Source of the DNA: Rhizobium sp. ACO-34A
Lineage (GTDB): Bacteria; Pseudomonadota; Alphaproteobacteria; Rhizobiales; Rhizobiaceae
Length of the DNA: 64,000 bases
Direction of reading: 5' to 3'
NCBI GenBank assembly: GCA_002600635.1
Contig: CP021371.1
Coordinates: 3,847,001-3,911,000, forward strand
Position 1 is the first letter of the stretch; the number at the start of each line of letters is the position of its first letter. Position numbers and translations under genes: made by a program. This document shows positions 54,225-63,000 of this stretch, piece by piece. Under the pieces are notes generated by a model. That model had not been told where the DNA came from, did not search any database, and was given only the letters and a program-made list of their open reading frames with translations.

Positions 54225-54435
54225 TGACGGCAGGTCTCCTGGCTTACAGATATCTGTCGTCCATCTGCCTTCCCGCGCCCTTACGGCACAGTGGCATGAC
54301 GCCCTTCGGCGTCACGAGGATGGACGGCAATCCGCTTACAGTTGCGGGGGCAGCCACGGTCTTGGTCCCTGTTTGGGTCCTCCGCACCGTGTTCCCTATT
54401 AATCCCCTTGCTTTAAGCGCGGGGAACCGTCGGCG
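54225..54435 (-). ncRNA. Cobalamin riboswitch upstream of the btuFCD-like operon
   Basis: On the minus strand: B12 box AGCCAGGAGACCTGCC (54229-54244), core GCTGCCCCCGCAACTGTAAG and the 5' element TAGGGAACACGGTGCGG. Outer limits are approximate. Cobalamin should repress this importer operon. It is the third such element within 8.3 kb and on the same strand as the other two. Confidence 0.94.
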
Positions 54436-54773
54436 CCCAGATAAGAGGCGGGACGACCCTGCGTCAAGCCGAAAGGTGGGCGGTTTCACAATCGCAGTGC
54501 GACGGCGGACGGAGGATCTGTCATATTGGCTCCACAGGTTGCCATGGCTGAATATGTAATATTGTTACACTCGTCAATCAAAAGTTATGTAATAACATAT
54601 CATATCGATGCGCGCAGTCATTCGCGCCGTGAGAGACATCGTGCCAGCAAACGTTGAACGAGCCGAAACTTATTCCGTCTAAATCTACAAATTTAGTCTG
54701 ATTGATCTCCCGCCACTCCCCGTTGCCCCCTACTCTGGTGAAAATGCCATTTATCAAGATTGGGGAGACCAAT
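54436..54773. promoter_or_regulatory. AT-rich divergent region between riboswitch and sulfonate importer
   Basis: 338 bases without a supportable gene. It must hold the promoter of the riboswitch transcript (minus) and that of the sulfonate-type importer (plus). Small inverted repeats such as GTTAT-gta-ATAAC near 54583 are visible. No consensus binding site could be assigned. Confidence 0.4.
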
Positions 54774-55736
54774 ATGAGCTTCATCCGCACGACCGTGCTC
54801 GGCCTCGCGGCGGCACTTGCCTTCGGCCTCCAGGCCGTTCAGGCCTCCGACCTCAAGGAAATCCGCATCGACTGGGCCACCTACAATCCCGTGAGTGTTC
54901 TCCTGAAGAAGGAAGGCCTGCTGGAAAAGGAGTTTGAGAAGGACGGCATCAGCGTCACCTGGGTCCAGTCCGCCGGCTCCAACAAGGCTCTGGAATTCCT
55001 GAACGCACAGTCGATCGATTTCGGTTCGACGGCAGGCGCTGCGGCGCTGATTGCACGCGTCAACGGCAATCCCGTCAAATCCGTTTACGTCTATTCCCGT
55101 CCGGAATGGACAGCTCTCGTCACCCGCCCCGAGACCGGCATCACCAAGGTCGAGGACCTGAAGGGCAAGAAGATCGCCGTAACCCGCGGAACGGACCCGC
55201 ACATCTTCCTGGTGCGCGCGCTGGCAGATGCCGGCCTCAGCGAGAAAGATGTCAGCCTCGTTCTTCTCCAGCACGCCGATGGCAAGCTCGCACTGCTGCG
55301 CGGCGATGTGGATGCCTGGGCCGGCCTTGATCCGTTGATGGCCTCCGCCGAGGTTGAAAGCGGCGCACAGCTCTTCTTTCGCAAGCCGGAAAACAACACC
55401 TGGGGCGTGCTGAACACCACCGAAACCTTCGCCAGCGAACATCCGGAAATCGTCAGCCGCGTGATCGCCGTCTATGAGGCCGCCCGCGCCCAAGCAATTG
55501 CCGATCCGGTTGCGCTTAAGGCAGCCGTCGTCGAAGCCGCCAAGCTCCCGGAAGCCGTGATTGCCAAGCAGCTCGAGCGTACCGATCTCTCCCAGCCGCA
55601 GATCGGCGAGAAGCAGCGCGAGACGATCCTTGCAGCCGGCCTCGCTCTTCAACAGGCAGGCGTGCTCCCGGCCGACGTCAAGATCGATGAAGTGGTCTCG
55701 CAGCTGATCGACGACCGTTTCGCGGTCAGCCAGTAA
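54774..55736 (+). CDS. Aliphatic sulfonate ABC transporter binding protein, SsuA-like
   Basis: 320 residues from the ATG at 54774 (GGGGAGACC upstream). A signal peptide ends around LQAVQAS. The NMT1/SsuA fold is recognisable: IRIDWATYNPVSVLLKKEG, IDFGSTAGAAALIARVNGN and KVEDLKGKKIAVTRGTDPHI. Family members bind sulfonates, taurine, nitrate or thiamine precursors. The FMN-type monooxygenase three genes downstream favours an organosulfur ligand. First gene of the importer operon. Confidence 0.88.
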   Translation: MSFIRTTVLGLAAALAFGLQAVQASDLKEIRIDWATYNPVSVLLKKEGLLEKEFEKDGISVTWVQSAGSNKALEFLNAQSIDFGSTAGAAALIARVNGNPVKSVYVYSRPEWTALVTRPETGITKVEDLKGKKIAVTRGTDPHIFLVRALADAGLSEKDVSLVLLQHADGKLALLRGDVDAWAGLDPLMASAEVESGAQLFFRKPENNTWGVLNTTETFASEHPEIVSRVIAVYEAARAQAIADPVALKAAVVEAAKLPEAVIAKQLERTDLSQPQIGEKQRETILAAGLALQQAGVLPADVKIDEVVSQLIDDRFAVSQ

Positions 55737-55746
55737 GGCGGGAGCG

Positions 55747-56583
55747 ATGACCAACGCGGTAGAAGAAACGCTTCAGCCCTCGACACCGGCAACATTGCCC
55801 GGCGGACTTGCTACGCGATTTGCGTCGAAGTTCGCCGTGGCTGTCGCAGTGCCGGTCCTTGGCCTGCTGCTCTGGGAGCTAGCGGCCTCCGCCGGCTGGC
55901 TGAACGCGCGTCTGATGCCGCCGCCATCACGCACATTCGCCACCCTCTGGTCCCTCGCCGAGACCGGCGAACTCTACCGGCATATCGCCGCCACGACGCT
56001 GCGCGTCCTGATCGGTTTTGCCATCGGCGCGGCCGCAGCCACGGTGGCGGGCGCGCTCGTCGGCTATTTCGCCACCCTGCGGAGGCTGGTCGATCCGACT
56101 TTGCAGGCACTCAGGGCGATCCCCTCGATCGCCTGGGTACCGCTGTTCATCCTCTGGTTCGGCATATTCGAAACGTCCAAGGTGGTGCTGATCGCCGTCG
56201 GCGTATTCTTCCCCGTCTATCTCGGTGTCGTCGGCGCGATCCTCAGCGTCGACCGCAAGATCGTCGAGGTCGGGCGCATGTTCCGCCTCTCCGGCTTCGC
56301 CCTCGTCCGGCGCATCCTGCTCCCTGCCGTTCTGCCGACCTACATCGTGTCCCTGAGAGCCGGCCTCGGCCTCGGCTGGATGTTCGTCGTAGCCGCCGAA
56401 TTCATGGGAGCTTCGGAAGGACTGGGCTATCTGCTCGTCGACGGACAGCAGCTCGGCAAGCCCGATCAGGTTCTCGCCTCCATCATCGTCTTCGCAATCG
56501 CCGGCAAGCTGACGGACAGCATCCTGCTGGCCGCAACGGCGCCATTGCTGCGCTGGCAGGACAATTTCCGGCAGGAGCACTGA
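55747..56583 (+). CDS. ABC transporter permease, SsuC/TauC type
   Basis: 278 residues with about six membrane spans and the BPD_transp_1 EAA-like loop (GRMFRLSGFALVRRILLPAVLPTY). The region LRAIPSIAWVPLFILWFGI is typical of SsuC/TauC/NrtB. It lies ten bases after the binding-protein gene and two bases before the ATPase gene. Confidence 0.92.
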   Translation: MTNAVEETLQPSTPATLPGGLATRFASKFAVAVAVPVLGLLLWELAASAGWLNARLMPPPSRTFATLWSLAETGELYRHIAATTLRVLIGFAIGAAAATVAGALVGYFATLRRLVDPTLQALRAIPSIAWVPLFILWFGIFETSKVVLIAVGVFFPVYLGVVGAILSVDRKIVEVGRMFRLSGFALVRRILLPAVLPTYIVSLRAGLGLGWMFVVAAEFMGASEGLGYLLVDGQQLGKPDQVLASIIVFAIAGKLTDSILLAATAPLLRWQDNFRQEH

Positions 56584-56585
56584 CA

Positions 56586-57344
56586 ATGCTGTCGATCGAA
56601 AACCTTTCGAAGACCTACCCCAACGGCGCCCACGCATTGGAGCGCTTTTCGCTGAACGTCGACCGTGGCGAGATCGTCGCGGTGATCGGTGGTTCGGGCT
56701 GCGGCAAGAGCACCTTGCTGCGGCTGATCGCAGGGCTGGAGACGGCAAGCCAGGGCTCCGTCACCGTCGGCGGCCAGCCCATCAAGGCCCCCCATCCACT
56801 GGTCAACCTGATCTTTCAGGAACCACGCCTCCTGCCATGGCTGACAGTCGCCGAAAACGTCGGCTTCGGCCTCGCCGATGCGGAAATCGATGCGCGTCGG
56901 GAACTGATCGAGAGCGGGCTTCGCCGCGTTGGCCTCTCGGACTATGCCAATCGCTGGCCGAAGGAGCTGTCCGGCGGACAGGCTCAACGTGTCGCAATCG
57001 CAAGGGCGCTCGTCACCCGCCCGCAGGTGCTGCTGCTCGATGAACCGTTTTCGGCGCTGGATGCCTTCACCCGCGCCGACCTTCAGGACCACCTTCTGGA
57101 GATATGGGCTACTTCCCGCCCGACCATGCTGCTGGTCACGCATGACATCGATGAGGCGCTGGTTCTCGCGGACCGTGTCGTCGTCATGCAGCCCTGGCCC
57201 GGTCGTATCCTCAGGACGATAGACATCGGCCTTCCCCGCCGCCGCGATCGCGGCTCGGAGGAATTCGCTGCAGCCCGTCATGACCTGTTGCTGGTCTTGA
57301 ACGACTCGTTGCGCCACCGCCCGGCTTACGCCCGGACGGCCTGA
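56586..57344 (+). CDS. ABC transporter ATP-binding protein, SsuB/TauB type
   Basis: 252 residues: Walker A IGGSGCGKSTLLRLIAG, Q-loop FQEPRLLPWL, signature LSGGQAQRVAIARAL, Walker B VLLLDEPFSALD and switch His LLVTHDIDEAL. The Q-loop and Walker B sequences match sulfonate/nitrate importers. It completes the importer and is two bases from the permease stop. Confidence 0.94.
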   Translation: MLSIENLSKTYPNGAHALERFSLNVDRGEIVAVIGGSGCGKSTLLRLIAGLETASQGSVTVGGQPIKAPHPLVNLIFQEPRLLPWLTVAENVGFGLADAEIDARRELIESGLRRVGLSDYANRWPKELSGGQAQRVAIARALVTRPQVLLLDEPFSALDAFTRADLQDHLLEIWATSRPTMLLVTHDIDEALVLADRVVVMQPWPGRILRTIDIGLPRRRDRGSEEFAAARHDLLLVLNDSLRHRPAYARTA

Positions 57345-57380
57345 GATCACTGCCCAAAAATACTCCTCAAGGATACCAGC

Positions 57381-58733
57381 ATGCCGAAGCAGATCCTGCT
57401 CAACGCCTTCAACATGAATTGCGTAGGGCATATCAATCATGGCCTCTGGGCGCATCCGCGGGATACCTCCCATCGCTACAAGGAACTGGGATACTGGACC
57501 GATCTTGCGCGTACGCTTGAGCGCGGATTGTTCGATGGCCTGTTTATCGCCGATATCCTCGGGGTCTACGATGTCTATGAAAACTCCGTGGACCTGACGC
57601 TCCGCGAAACCATCCAGCTTCCCGTCAACGATCCGCTGATGCTGGTCTCCGCCATGGCGGCGACGACTTCCAATCTCGGGTTCGGCGTGACCGTGAACAT
57701 CGCCGCCGAGCATCCCTATCTGCTAGCGCGCCGGTTCTCCACCCTCGACCACCTGACCTCCGGGCGCATCGGCTGGAACATCGTCACCGGCTATCTCGAC
57801 AGCGCCGCCCGCGCCCTCGGGCAGACGGGCCTGAGCGAGCACGACAGCCGCTACGATCAGGCCGACGAATGCATGGAGCTTCTCTACAAGCTCTGGGAAA
57901 CAAGCTGGGACGACGATGCCGTCGTTCTCGACCGCACAGAGCGGGTCTATGCCCGACCGGAAAAGGTGCGACCCATCAGCCATCACGGTCGCTACTACGA
58001 TGTGGAAGGCTATCACCTGAGCGAACCTTCACGTCAGCGCACCCCGGTTCTCTTTCAGGCTGGCACTTCACCACGAGGCAAGGAATTTGCGGCGCGTCAC
58101 GCCGAATGCACTTTCATCAACGCGGCCAACCCGGCCTCGGCGCGTGCCGCTTCCCGCGCCATCCGCAAGGCCGTGGCCGATGCCGGCCGCCGGCCCGAGG
58201 ATATCAAGATACTGGTCGGCATCACCGTGGTCGCCGACCAGACCATGGCCGGAGCGGAGGCGAAATATGCCGACTACCGCCGCTATGCCAGCCCGGAAGC
58301 GGGACTGGCGCATTTTTCCGCCGGCACCGGTATCGATCTCTCTCGTCTTGATCTGGATACGCCCATCGCGCAGGGTGCGGACAATGGCAACGCCATACAA
58401 TCCAACATCCAGACGGCGCGCGACACGGGCCTGACCAAGCGCAAGCTGCTGGAAAAGCTGTCGCTCGGCGGCAGATACCCGGCCATTGTCGGCAATGGCG
58501 AGACGATTGCCGATGAACTCCAGACATGGATCGAGGACGGCGAAATCGACGGCTTCAACCTGACGCGGACCGTGGTTCCCGAAAGCTTCGACGATTTCAT
58601 CGATGTCGTCATACCCGTGCTTCAGGAACGCGGCCTCTACAAGACGGCCTATGAGAAGGGCTCCTTCCGCAACAGGCTGTTCGGTCATGGCGACCGCCTG
58701 CTGGCTCCTCATCCCGCGGCCGCCCTCCGCTAA
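57381..58733 (+). CDS. LLM-class FMN-dependent monooxygenase, NtaA/SnaA/DszA/DmoA family
   Basis: 450 residues, with AAGGA before the ATG. The family N-terminus MNCVGHINHGLWAHPRD, the flavin-barrel strand GLFDGLFIADILG and SPRGKEFAARHAECTF are typical of the long LLM group. Members use FMNH2 from a separate reductase to oxidise sulfides, sulfones, sulfonates or chelators. Its position right behind an SsuABC-like importer suggests release of sulfur from an imported organosulfur compound. No flavin reductase gene is seen nearby. Confidence 0.9.
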   Translation: MPKQILLNAFNMNCVGHINHGLWAHPRDTSHRYKELGYWTDLARTLERGLFDGLFIADILGVYDVYENSVDLTLRETIQLPVNDPLMLVSAMAATTSNLGFGVTVNIAAEHPYLLARRFSTLDHLTSGRIGWNIVTGYLDSAARALGQTGLSEHDSRYDQADECMELLYKLWETSWDDDAVVLDRTERVYARPEKVRPISHHGRYYDVEGYHLSEPSRQRTPVLFQAGTSPRGKEFAARHAECTFINAANPASARAASRAIRKAVADAGRRPEDIKILVGITVVADQTMAGAEAKYADYRRYASPEAGLAHFSAGTGIDLSRLDLDTPIAQGADNGNAIQSNIQTARDTGLTKRKLLEKLSLGGRYPAIVGNGETIADELQTWIEDGEIDGFNLTRTVVPESFDDFIDVVIPVLQERGLYKTAYEKGSFRNRLFGHGDRLLAPHPAAALR

Positions 58734-58926
58734 AACGGACGCTTCGGCGGCCTTTTTGGCGACATGCAATCCAACCCTGAAAAGCTCCAAAATTTGGGCG
58801 ACATGTCCAAACTTTGTGCGCAATACAAAATAAAATACCTATTCCATAAAATTACTAGATTTATGATCGAAATAGTTCCGCATCGGCATCAAGCGATGGG
58901 AATTTCAAAAACGAGCAGGAGATTTC

Positions 58927-59970
58927 ATGCTGGACTTTTCGAAAATCAATCGCCGCGCCGGCCGTATCGCCGCCATCGCCCTGATGGCAGCCACGGCACT
59001 TTCCGCGGGCCTCGCCAATGCCGGCGAAACCCTGGACAAGATCAAGCAGCGCGGCCTCATCAAGGTCGGCGTCGGCACCACGCCGGGCTTCTTCTCCCCG
59101 GACAGCAACGGCCGCTGGAACGGCTTCTTCATCGACTACGGCCGCGCACTCGCGATCACCGTTTTCAACGATCCGGAAAAGGTCGAATTCACCAATTCCT
59201 CGCCGCAGCAGCGCCTTCCGGCCCTGCAATCGGGCGAATACGACATCCTGCTCTCGGGCGTGACCCAGACCATCACCCGCGCCTTCAAGCTTGGTTTCCA
59301 CTTCGGCCCCGTGATCTTCTATGACGGTCAGGGCCTGCTGGTCCGCAAGGATCTCGGCGTAACCAAGGGCACGGAACTCGACGGCGCCACCATCGGCGTC
59401 CAGAGCGGCACGACGGGCGAACTCAACATTGCCGACTTCTTCCGCAAGACCGGCAAGAAGTTTACCCCCGTGACGATCGAGGAAACCGGCGAATTCGTAA
59501 AAGCGCTGGAATCCGGCCGCGTCGACGCGCTCACGCAAGATTCCACCGACCTTGCCGGCAAGCGCACCCAGCTGAAGAACCCCGACGACTACGTCCTGCT
59601 TCCCGAGCGTCTCTCCAAGGAACCGCTGGCTCCGGCCATCCGCGGCGGTGACGACCAGTGGCTCGAAATCGTCAACTGGACCGTCTACGCGACGATCCAG
59701 GCCGAGGAGTACGGCATCAACAAGGCCAATGTCGACGACTTCCTGAAGAGCGAAGATCCGGCGATCAAGCGCTTCCTTGGCGTCGATCCCTCTCTCGGCG
59801 AGGCGATCGGTCTCGATCCGAAGTTTGCCTACAACATCATCAAGACGCTGGGCAATTACGGCGAAATCTTCGATCGCAACATCGGCAAGGGCACCACGCT
59901 CAACCTTGAGCGCGGCTACAACAATCTCTGGACGAATGGCGGCCTCCTCTATTCTCCGCCCTTCCGTTGA
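58927..59970 (+). CDS. Amino-acid ABC transporter binding protein, AapJ-like
   Basis: 347 residues, AGGAG before the ATG, and a signal peptide ending near LANAGET. The solute-binding family 3 pattern is clear: LDKIKQRGLIKVGVGTTPGF, NGFFIDYGRALAITVFND and LDGATIGVQSGTTGELN. The length and LPERLSKEPLAPAIRGGDDQW segment match AapJ of general L-amino acid importers. The upstream 193-base gap is AT-rich and probably holds the promoter. Confidence 0.9.
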   Translation: MLDFSKINRRAGRIAAIALMAATALSAGLANAGETLDKIKQRGLIKVGVGTTPGFFSPDSNGRWNGFFIDYGRALAITVFNDPEKVEFTNSSPQQRLPALQSGEYDILLSGVTQTITRAFKLGFHFGPVIFYDGQGLLVRKDLGVTKGTELDGATIGVQSGTTGELNIADFFRKTGKKFTPVTIEETGEFVKALESGRVDALTQDSTDLAGKRTQLKNPDDYVLLPERLSKEPLAPAIRGGDDQWLEIVNWTVYATIQAEEYGINKANVDDFLKSEDPAIKRFLGVDPSLGEAIGLDPKFAYNIIKTLGNYGEIFDRNIGKGTTLNLERGYNNLWTNGGLLYSPPFR

Positions 59971-59987
59971 TCGAAACGGGGACACCC

Positions 59988-61178
59988 ATGACGACGAAAA
60001 TACTGCCGGGTCCGAAAGGGCCCGGTTTGCTCGTCAAGTTCTCGACATGGATCGGCCCCCTGCCCTTCAGGCAGGTGGCGCTCCTTCTCGGCGTCCTGCT
60101 CGTCTTTTGGTTCTTCAGCGCCAATACGCTCCAGAACATGCAGAAGGCAAACCTTGCACCGGGCTTCGGCTTCCTTTTCCAGCAGGCCAATTTCGAGATC
60201 GGCGAAAGCGTGGTCGCCTATCAGGCCGGCGACAGCTATGGCCGCGCTCTTCTGGCGGGACTTGCCAACACCGGCCGGGTCGCCCTGCTCGGCTGCATTC
60301 TGGCAACCGTTCTCGGTGTCTTTCTCGGCATCGCCCGGCTGGCAGGCAATCCACTTCTGGCCGCGTTGATCCGCGGCTATGTCGAGATCCTTCGCGGCAC
60401 GCCGCTGCTGTTGCAGCTCTTTCTCTGGACAGGCCTCTTCCAGAGCCTGCCCGCGCCCCGCAATGCCATTACGGTTCTCGACCTCGCCTTCCTCAGCAAT
60501 CGTGGCGTCTTCGTTCCGTCGCTCGCCATTGAAGGTTTTTCCGCCATCATCTGGCTTCCGGTCTTAGCCGCAGTCGTCGCAGCAACCATTTTCGGTGCAC
60601 GACGGCTGTTCAAGGGCAAAAGCTTCTACGTCACCAAGAGCGCCGCACTCGTCACGCTGGCCGTCGGCGTAACATTCGCCATTCTTTCCCTGCTCGGTCA
60701 TCCGCCGGTCGTGGAAACACCAGAGCGTGGTGGCTTCAATATCCGCGGCGGCTGGTCGCTGACGCCGGAATTCGCAGCTCTCCTCACAGGGCTGACCATC
60801 AACGCTTCGGCCATCATTTCCGAAATCGTGCGCAGCGGTATCCAGTCGGTGAAAAGCGGCCAATGGGAAGCGGCCCGTGCGCTCGGCCTGAAACCCGGCC
60901 AGATCATGCGCCTCGTCGTCCTGCCGCAGGCCCTTCGCGTGATCACCCCGCTGATGACGTCGAACTATCTCGACCTGACCAAGAATTCGAGCCTCGCGGT
61001 CGCAATCGGCTTCCCGGATATCGTCAGCGTTGCCAACACCACTGCCAACACCACCGGACAGGTCATCGAGTCGATCACGCTGATCATGCTGCTCTATCTC
61101 TCGATCAATCTCGCGGTCTCCGCGCTGATGAACATCTACAATCGCAAGATCGCGCTCAAGGGAGCCCTTTCCCGATGA
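59988..61178 (+). CDS. Amino-acid ABC transporter permease, AapQ-like
   Basis: 396 residues from the ATG at 59988 (ACGGGGACA upstream); an upstream TTG at 59967 overlaps the previous gene. About eight membrane spans are present, with GYVEILRGTPLLLQLFLWTG and the C-terminal loop ARALGLKPGQIMRLVVLPQAL of His/Glu-type importers. The extra N-terminal length over HisM/GlnP-type permeases is an AapQ feature. Its stop overlaps the next start (ATGA). Confidence 0.92.
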   Translation: MTTKILPGPKGPGLLVKFSTWIGPLPFRQVALLLGVLLVFWFFSANTLQNMQKANLAPGFGFLFQQANFEIGESVVAYQAGDSYGRALLAGLANTGRVALLGCILATVLGVFLGIARLAGNPLLAALIRGYVEILRGTPLLLQLFLWTGLFQSLPAPRNAITVLDLAFLSNRGVFVPSLAIEGFSAIIWLPVLAAVVAATIFGARRLFKGKSFYVTKSAALVTLAVGVTFAILSLLGHPPVVETPERGGFNIRGGWSLTPEFAALLTGLTINASAIISEIVRSGIQSVKSGQWEAARALGLKPGQIMRLVVLPQALRVITPLMTSNYLDLTKNSSLAVAIGFPDIVSVANTTANTTGQVIESITLIMLLYLSINLAVSALMNIYNRKIALKGALSR

Positions 61179-62248
61179 CGATGCTCTCCCTTCAGGTTCC
61201 ACCCAATGCCGTGCCGGTGAAGAGATGGAAACTGCTTTCCGCACATCCGGCAAACACCGCAATCACTCTCCTGCTGGTCGCGCTGCTTGTCTGGTTCGGT
61301 CTGCCCATCCTGCGCTGGGCACTTCTCGACGCCGTCTGGTGGGGAACGGCGGACGACTGTGCGGCTGAAGCCGCCGGGGCCTGCTGGGCCTTCGTTGCGG
61401 TGAAGCTGCGCTTCATCCTCTTCGCCTTCTATCCGCCGGACCTGCAATGGCGGCCGGCGCTTGCCGTCGCTGCCACCTTGCTTCTGCTGATCGTCACGGC
61501 ACAGCCCCGCTTCTGGGGCCGCCATCTCGTTGCCGTTTGGCTCGCGACGCTGGCCGCGGCCTGGCTGCTCGTCTCCGGCACGGTCATCGGGCCGCCGATC
61601 TCGACAAACCAGTGGGGTGGCCTGCCGATCACGCTTTTCGTCTCCATCGCGGGTCTTGGCTTCGCTTTCCCCATCGCCGTCGTCATGGCGCTTGCGAGAC
61701 AGTCACGCATGCGCATCGTCCGCAGCCTCGCGGTCGGATATATCGAGATCCTGCGCGGCGTACCGATGATCGTCGTGCTTTACGTCGCCATGCTGATCGT
61801 GCCCATGGCACTGCCGGCCGGCGCGCTGGTCGACAAGCTGCTGCGCGCCCAGATCGGCATCACGCTTTTCGCCTCCGCCTACCTTGCCGAGATCATCCGC
61901 GCGGGCCTGCAGGCGCTGCCGGCCGGACAAACCGATGCGGCCTCCGCGCTTGGCCTCACCTACTGGCAGACCGCCCGACTGGTCATCCTCCCGCAGGCCT
62001 TGCGCGCCGTCATCCCGGCCATCGTCAATCTCTCGGTCGGCATTCTGCTGAACACGTCGCTGCTGGCCGTCATCGGCATCTACGACCTGCTGAATGCCGC
62101 CAAGGCATCCGCGACCGATCCGCAATGGCTGGGCTACTATACGGAAGCCTACATTCTCGCCGCCGCGATCTATTTCGCCATCAGCTTCAGCGCCTCGCGT
62201 TACAGCCTCTGGCTGGAGCGTTATCTGCGGGCAAGCGACCAGCACTGA
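61175..62248 (+). CDS. Amino-acid ABC transporter permease, AapM-like
   Basis: 357 residues. The start at 61175 overlaps the previous stop, and the upstream open frame is non-coding. About eight membrane spans are present, with GYIEILRGVPMIVVLYVAML and the ATPase-contact loop ASALGLTYWQTARLVILPQA. With the AapQ-like protein it forms the heterodimeric channel. In standard aap operons an aapP ATPase gene follows; here a hairpin and a heme oxygenase gene on the opposite strand follow instead. Confidence 0.92.
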   Translation: MTMLSLQVPPNAVPVKRWKLLSAHPANTAITLLLVALLVWFGLPILRWALLDAVWWGTADDCAAEAAGACWAFVAVKLRFILFAFYPPDLQWRPALAVAATLLLLIVTAQPRFWGRHLVAVWLATLAAAWLLVSGTVIGPPISTNQWGGLPITLFVSIAGLGFAFPIAVVMALARQSRMRIVRSLAVGYIEILRGVPMIVVLYVAMLIVPMALPAGALVDKLLRAQIGITLFASAYLAEIIRAGLQALPAGQTDAASALGLTYWQTARLVILPQALRAVIPAIVNLSVGILLNTSLLAVIGIYDLLNAAKASATDPQWLGYYTEAYILAAAIYFAISFSASRYSLWLERYLRASDQH

Positions 62249-62261
62249 AACATGCAAGAAG

Positions 62262-62303
62262 CAAAATGCCCGGACCTGCGCTTCAAACAACAGGTCCGGG
62301 CAT
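62262..62303 (-). terminator. Convergent terminator between aap-like permease and heme oxygenase genes
   Basis: A perfect 13-bp inverted repeat ATGCCCGGACCTG / CAGGTCCGGGCAT (62266-62278, 62291-62303). On the minus strand it is followed by TTTTGC. The same hairpin can stop plus-strand transcription though its T-run is absent. Confidence 0.8.
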
Positions 62304-62345
62304 CGAAAAAGCTACACAAAGGGAACGGAAGGCAGAGCGGTCCGG

Positions 62346-62942
62346 TCAGGCCCGGGGCATTTCCCGCTCGACCAGATCGTAGACGAAGGCAAAGGCCTGA
62401 CGGGCACCCTCGATGGCCCGCTCGTCTTCTTCCGGCTGCAACGAAACGGCGTCCAGCGCCGCCGTGAAGTTGCGCCAATGCAGGGCACGGCCATCGGCAT
62501 GGCCAGCAAGGTGACGCGCACCGAACGTCTCGGAAAGACCGAGCGTCTTCGTCGCGGTCTTCAGCAGAATGGCCGCACCGAGGTTGGAACCTTCGACCAC
62601 GTAGAGCCAGCCGAGCGCCGTCGGCACATCCACCGGCTCATCGGCTTCCACGGCAGGAACCGGCAATTCACCGGAGACATCCTCGAAATCCTTGAGAACG
62701 CTATCGAGCCGCCGACGCGTGGAAAGCCCGGGGAGTAGGGCCTCAAGCCGCGGATCGAGATAGTAGCGATCCACCCTGCTGTGCAGGGCATGCTGCACCC
62801 TGAGGAACGTGGCATAACGGTCGAGGCCACCAAACGGATCGGCGCTCATGATCCGCTTGTCGAGCTTCTCATGGGTGGCATGAGTTCCAAGGCGCAGGCG
62901 CATGGCGCGGCTTGGCTCGGCAAGTACGGCTTCAGCAGTCAT
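62346..62942 (-). CDS. Heme oxygenase (BphO/HemO-like)
   Basis: 198 residues, with GAGGATC before the ATG. Proximal His candidate lies in LGTHATHEKLDKR. The distal-helix Gly-rich pattern is GWLYVVEGSNLGAAIL. Bacterial heme oxygenases open heme to biliverdin, CO and iron, either for iron use or for bacteriophytochrome chromophore. No phytochrome gene is adjacent. The neighbour is a type I secretion adaptor, which may point to a heme-acquisition locus continuing beyond the window. Confidence 0.9.
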   Translation of the reverse strand: MTAEAVLAEPSRAMRLRLGTHATHEKLDKRIMSADPFGGLDRYATFLRVQHALHSRVDRYYLDPRLEALLPGLSTRRRLDSVLKDFEDVSGELPVPAVEADEPVDVPTALGWLYVVEGSNLGAAILLKTATKTLGLSETFGARHLAGHADGRALHWRNFTAALDAVSLQPEEDERAIEGARQAFAFVYDLVEREMPRA

Positions 62943-63000
62943 TTAAGATCCTCATAGTTGAATTGTATCGTCAGGTTTGTTGAAAGGGATATCATTGCCG

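Noticed and set aside
54039..54227. 62-codon plus-strand frame in the btuF leader
   Set aside because: It is antisense to the riboswitch leader, has no ribosome site and no protein-like composition.
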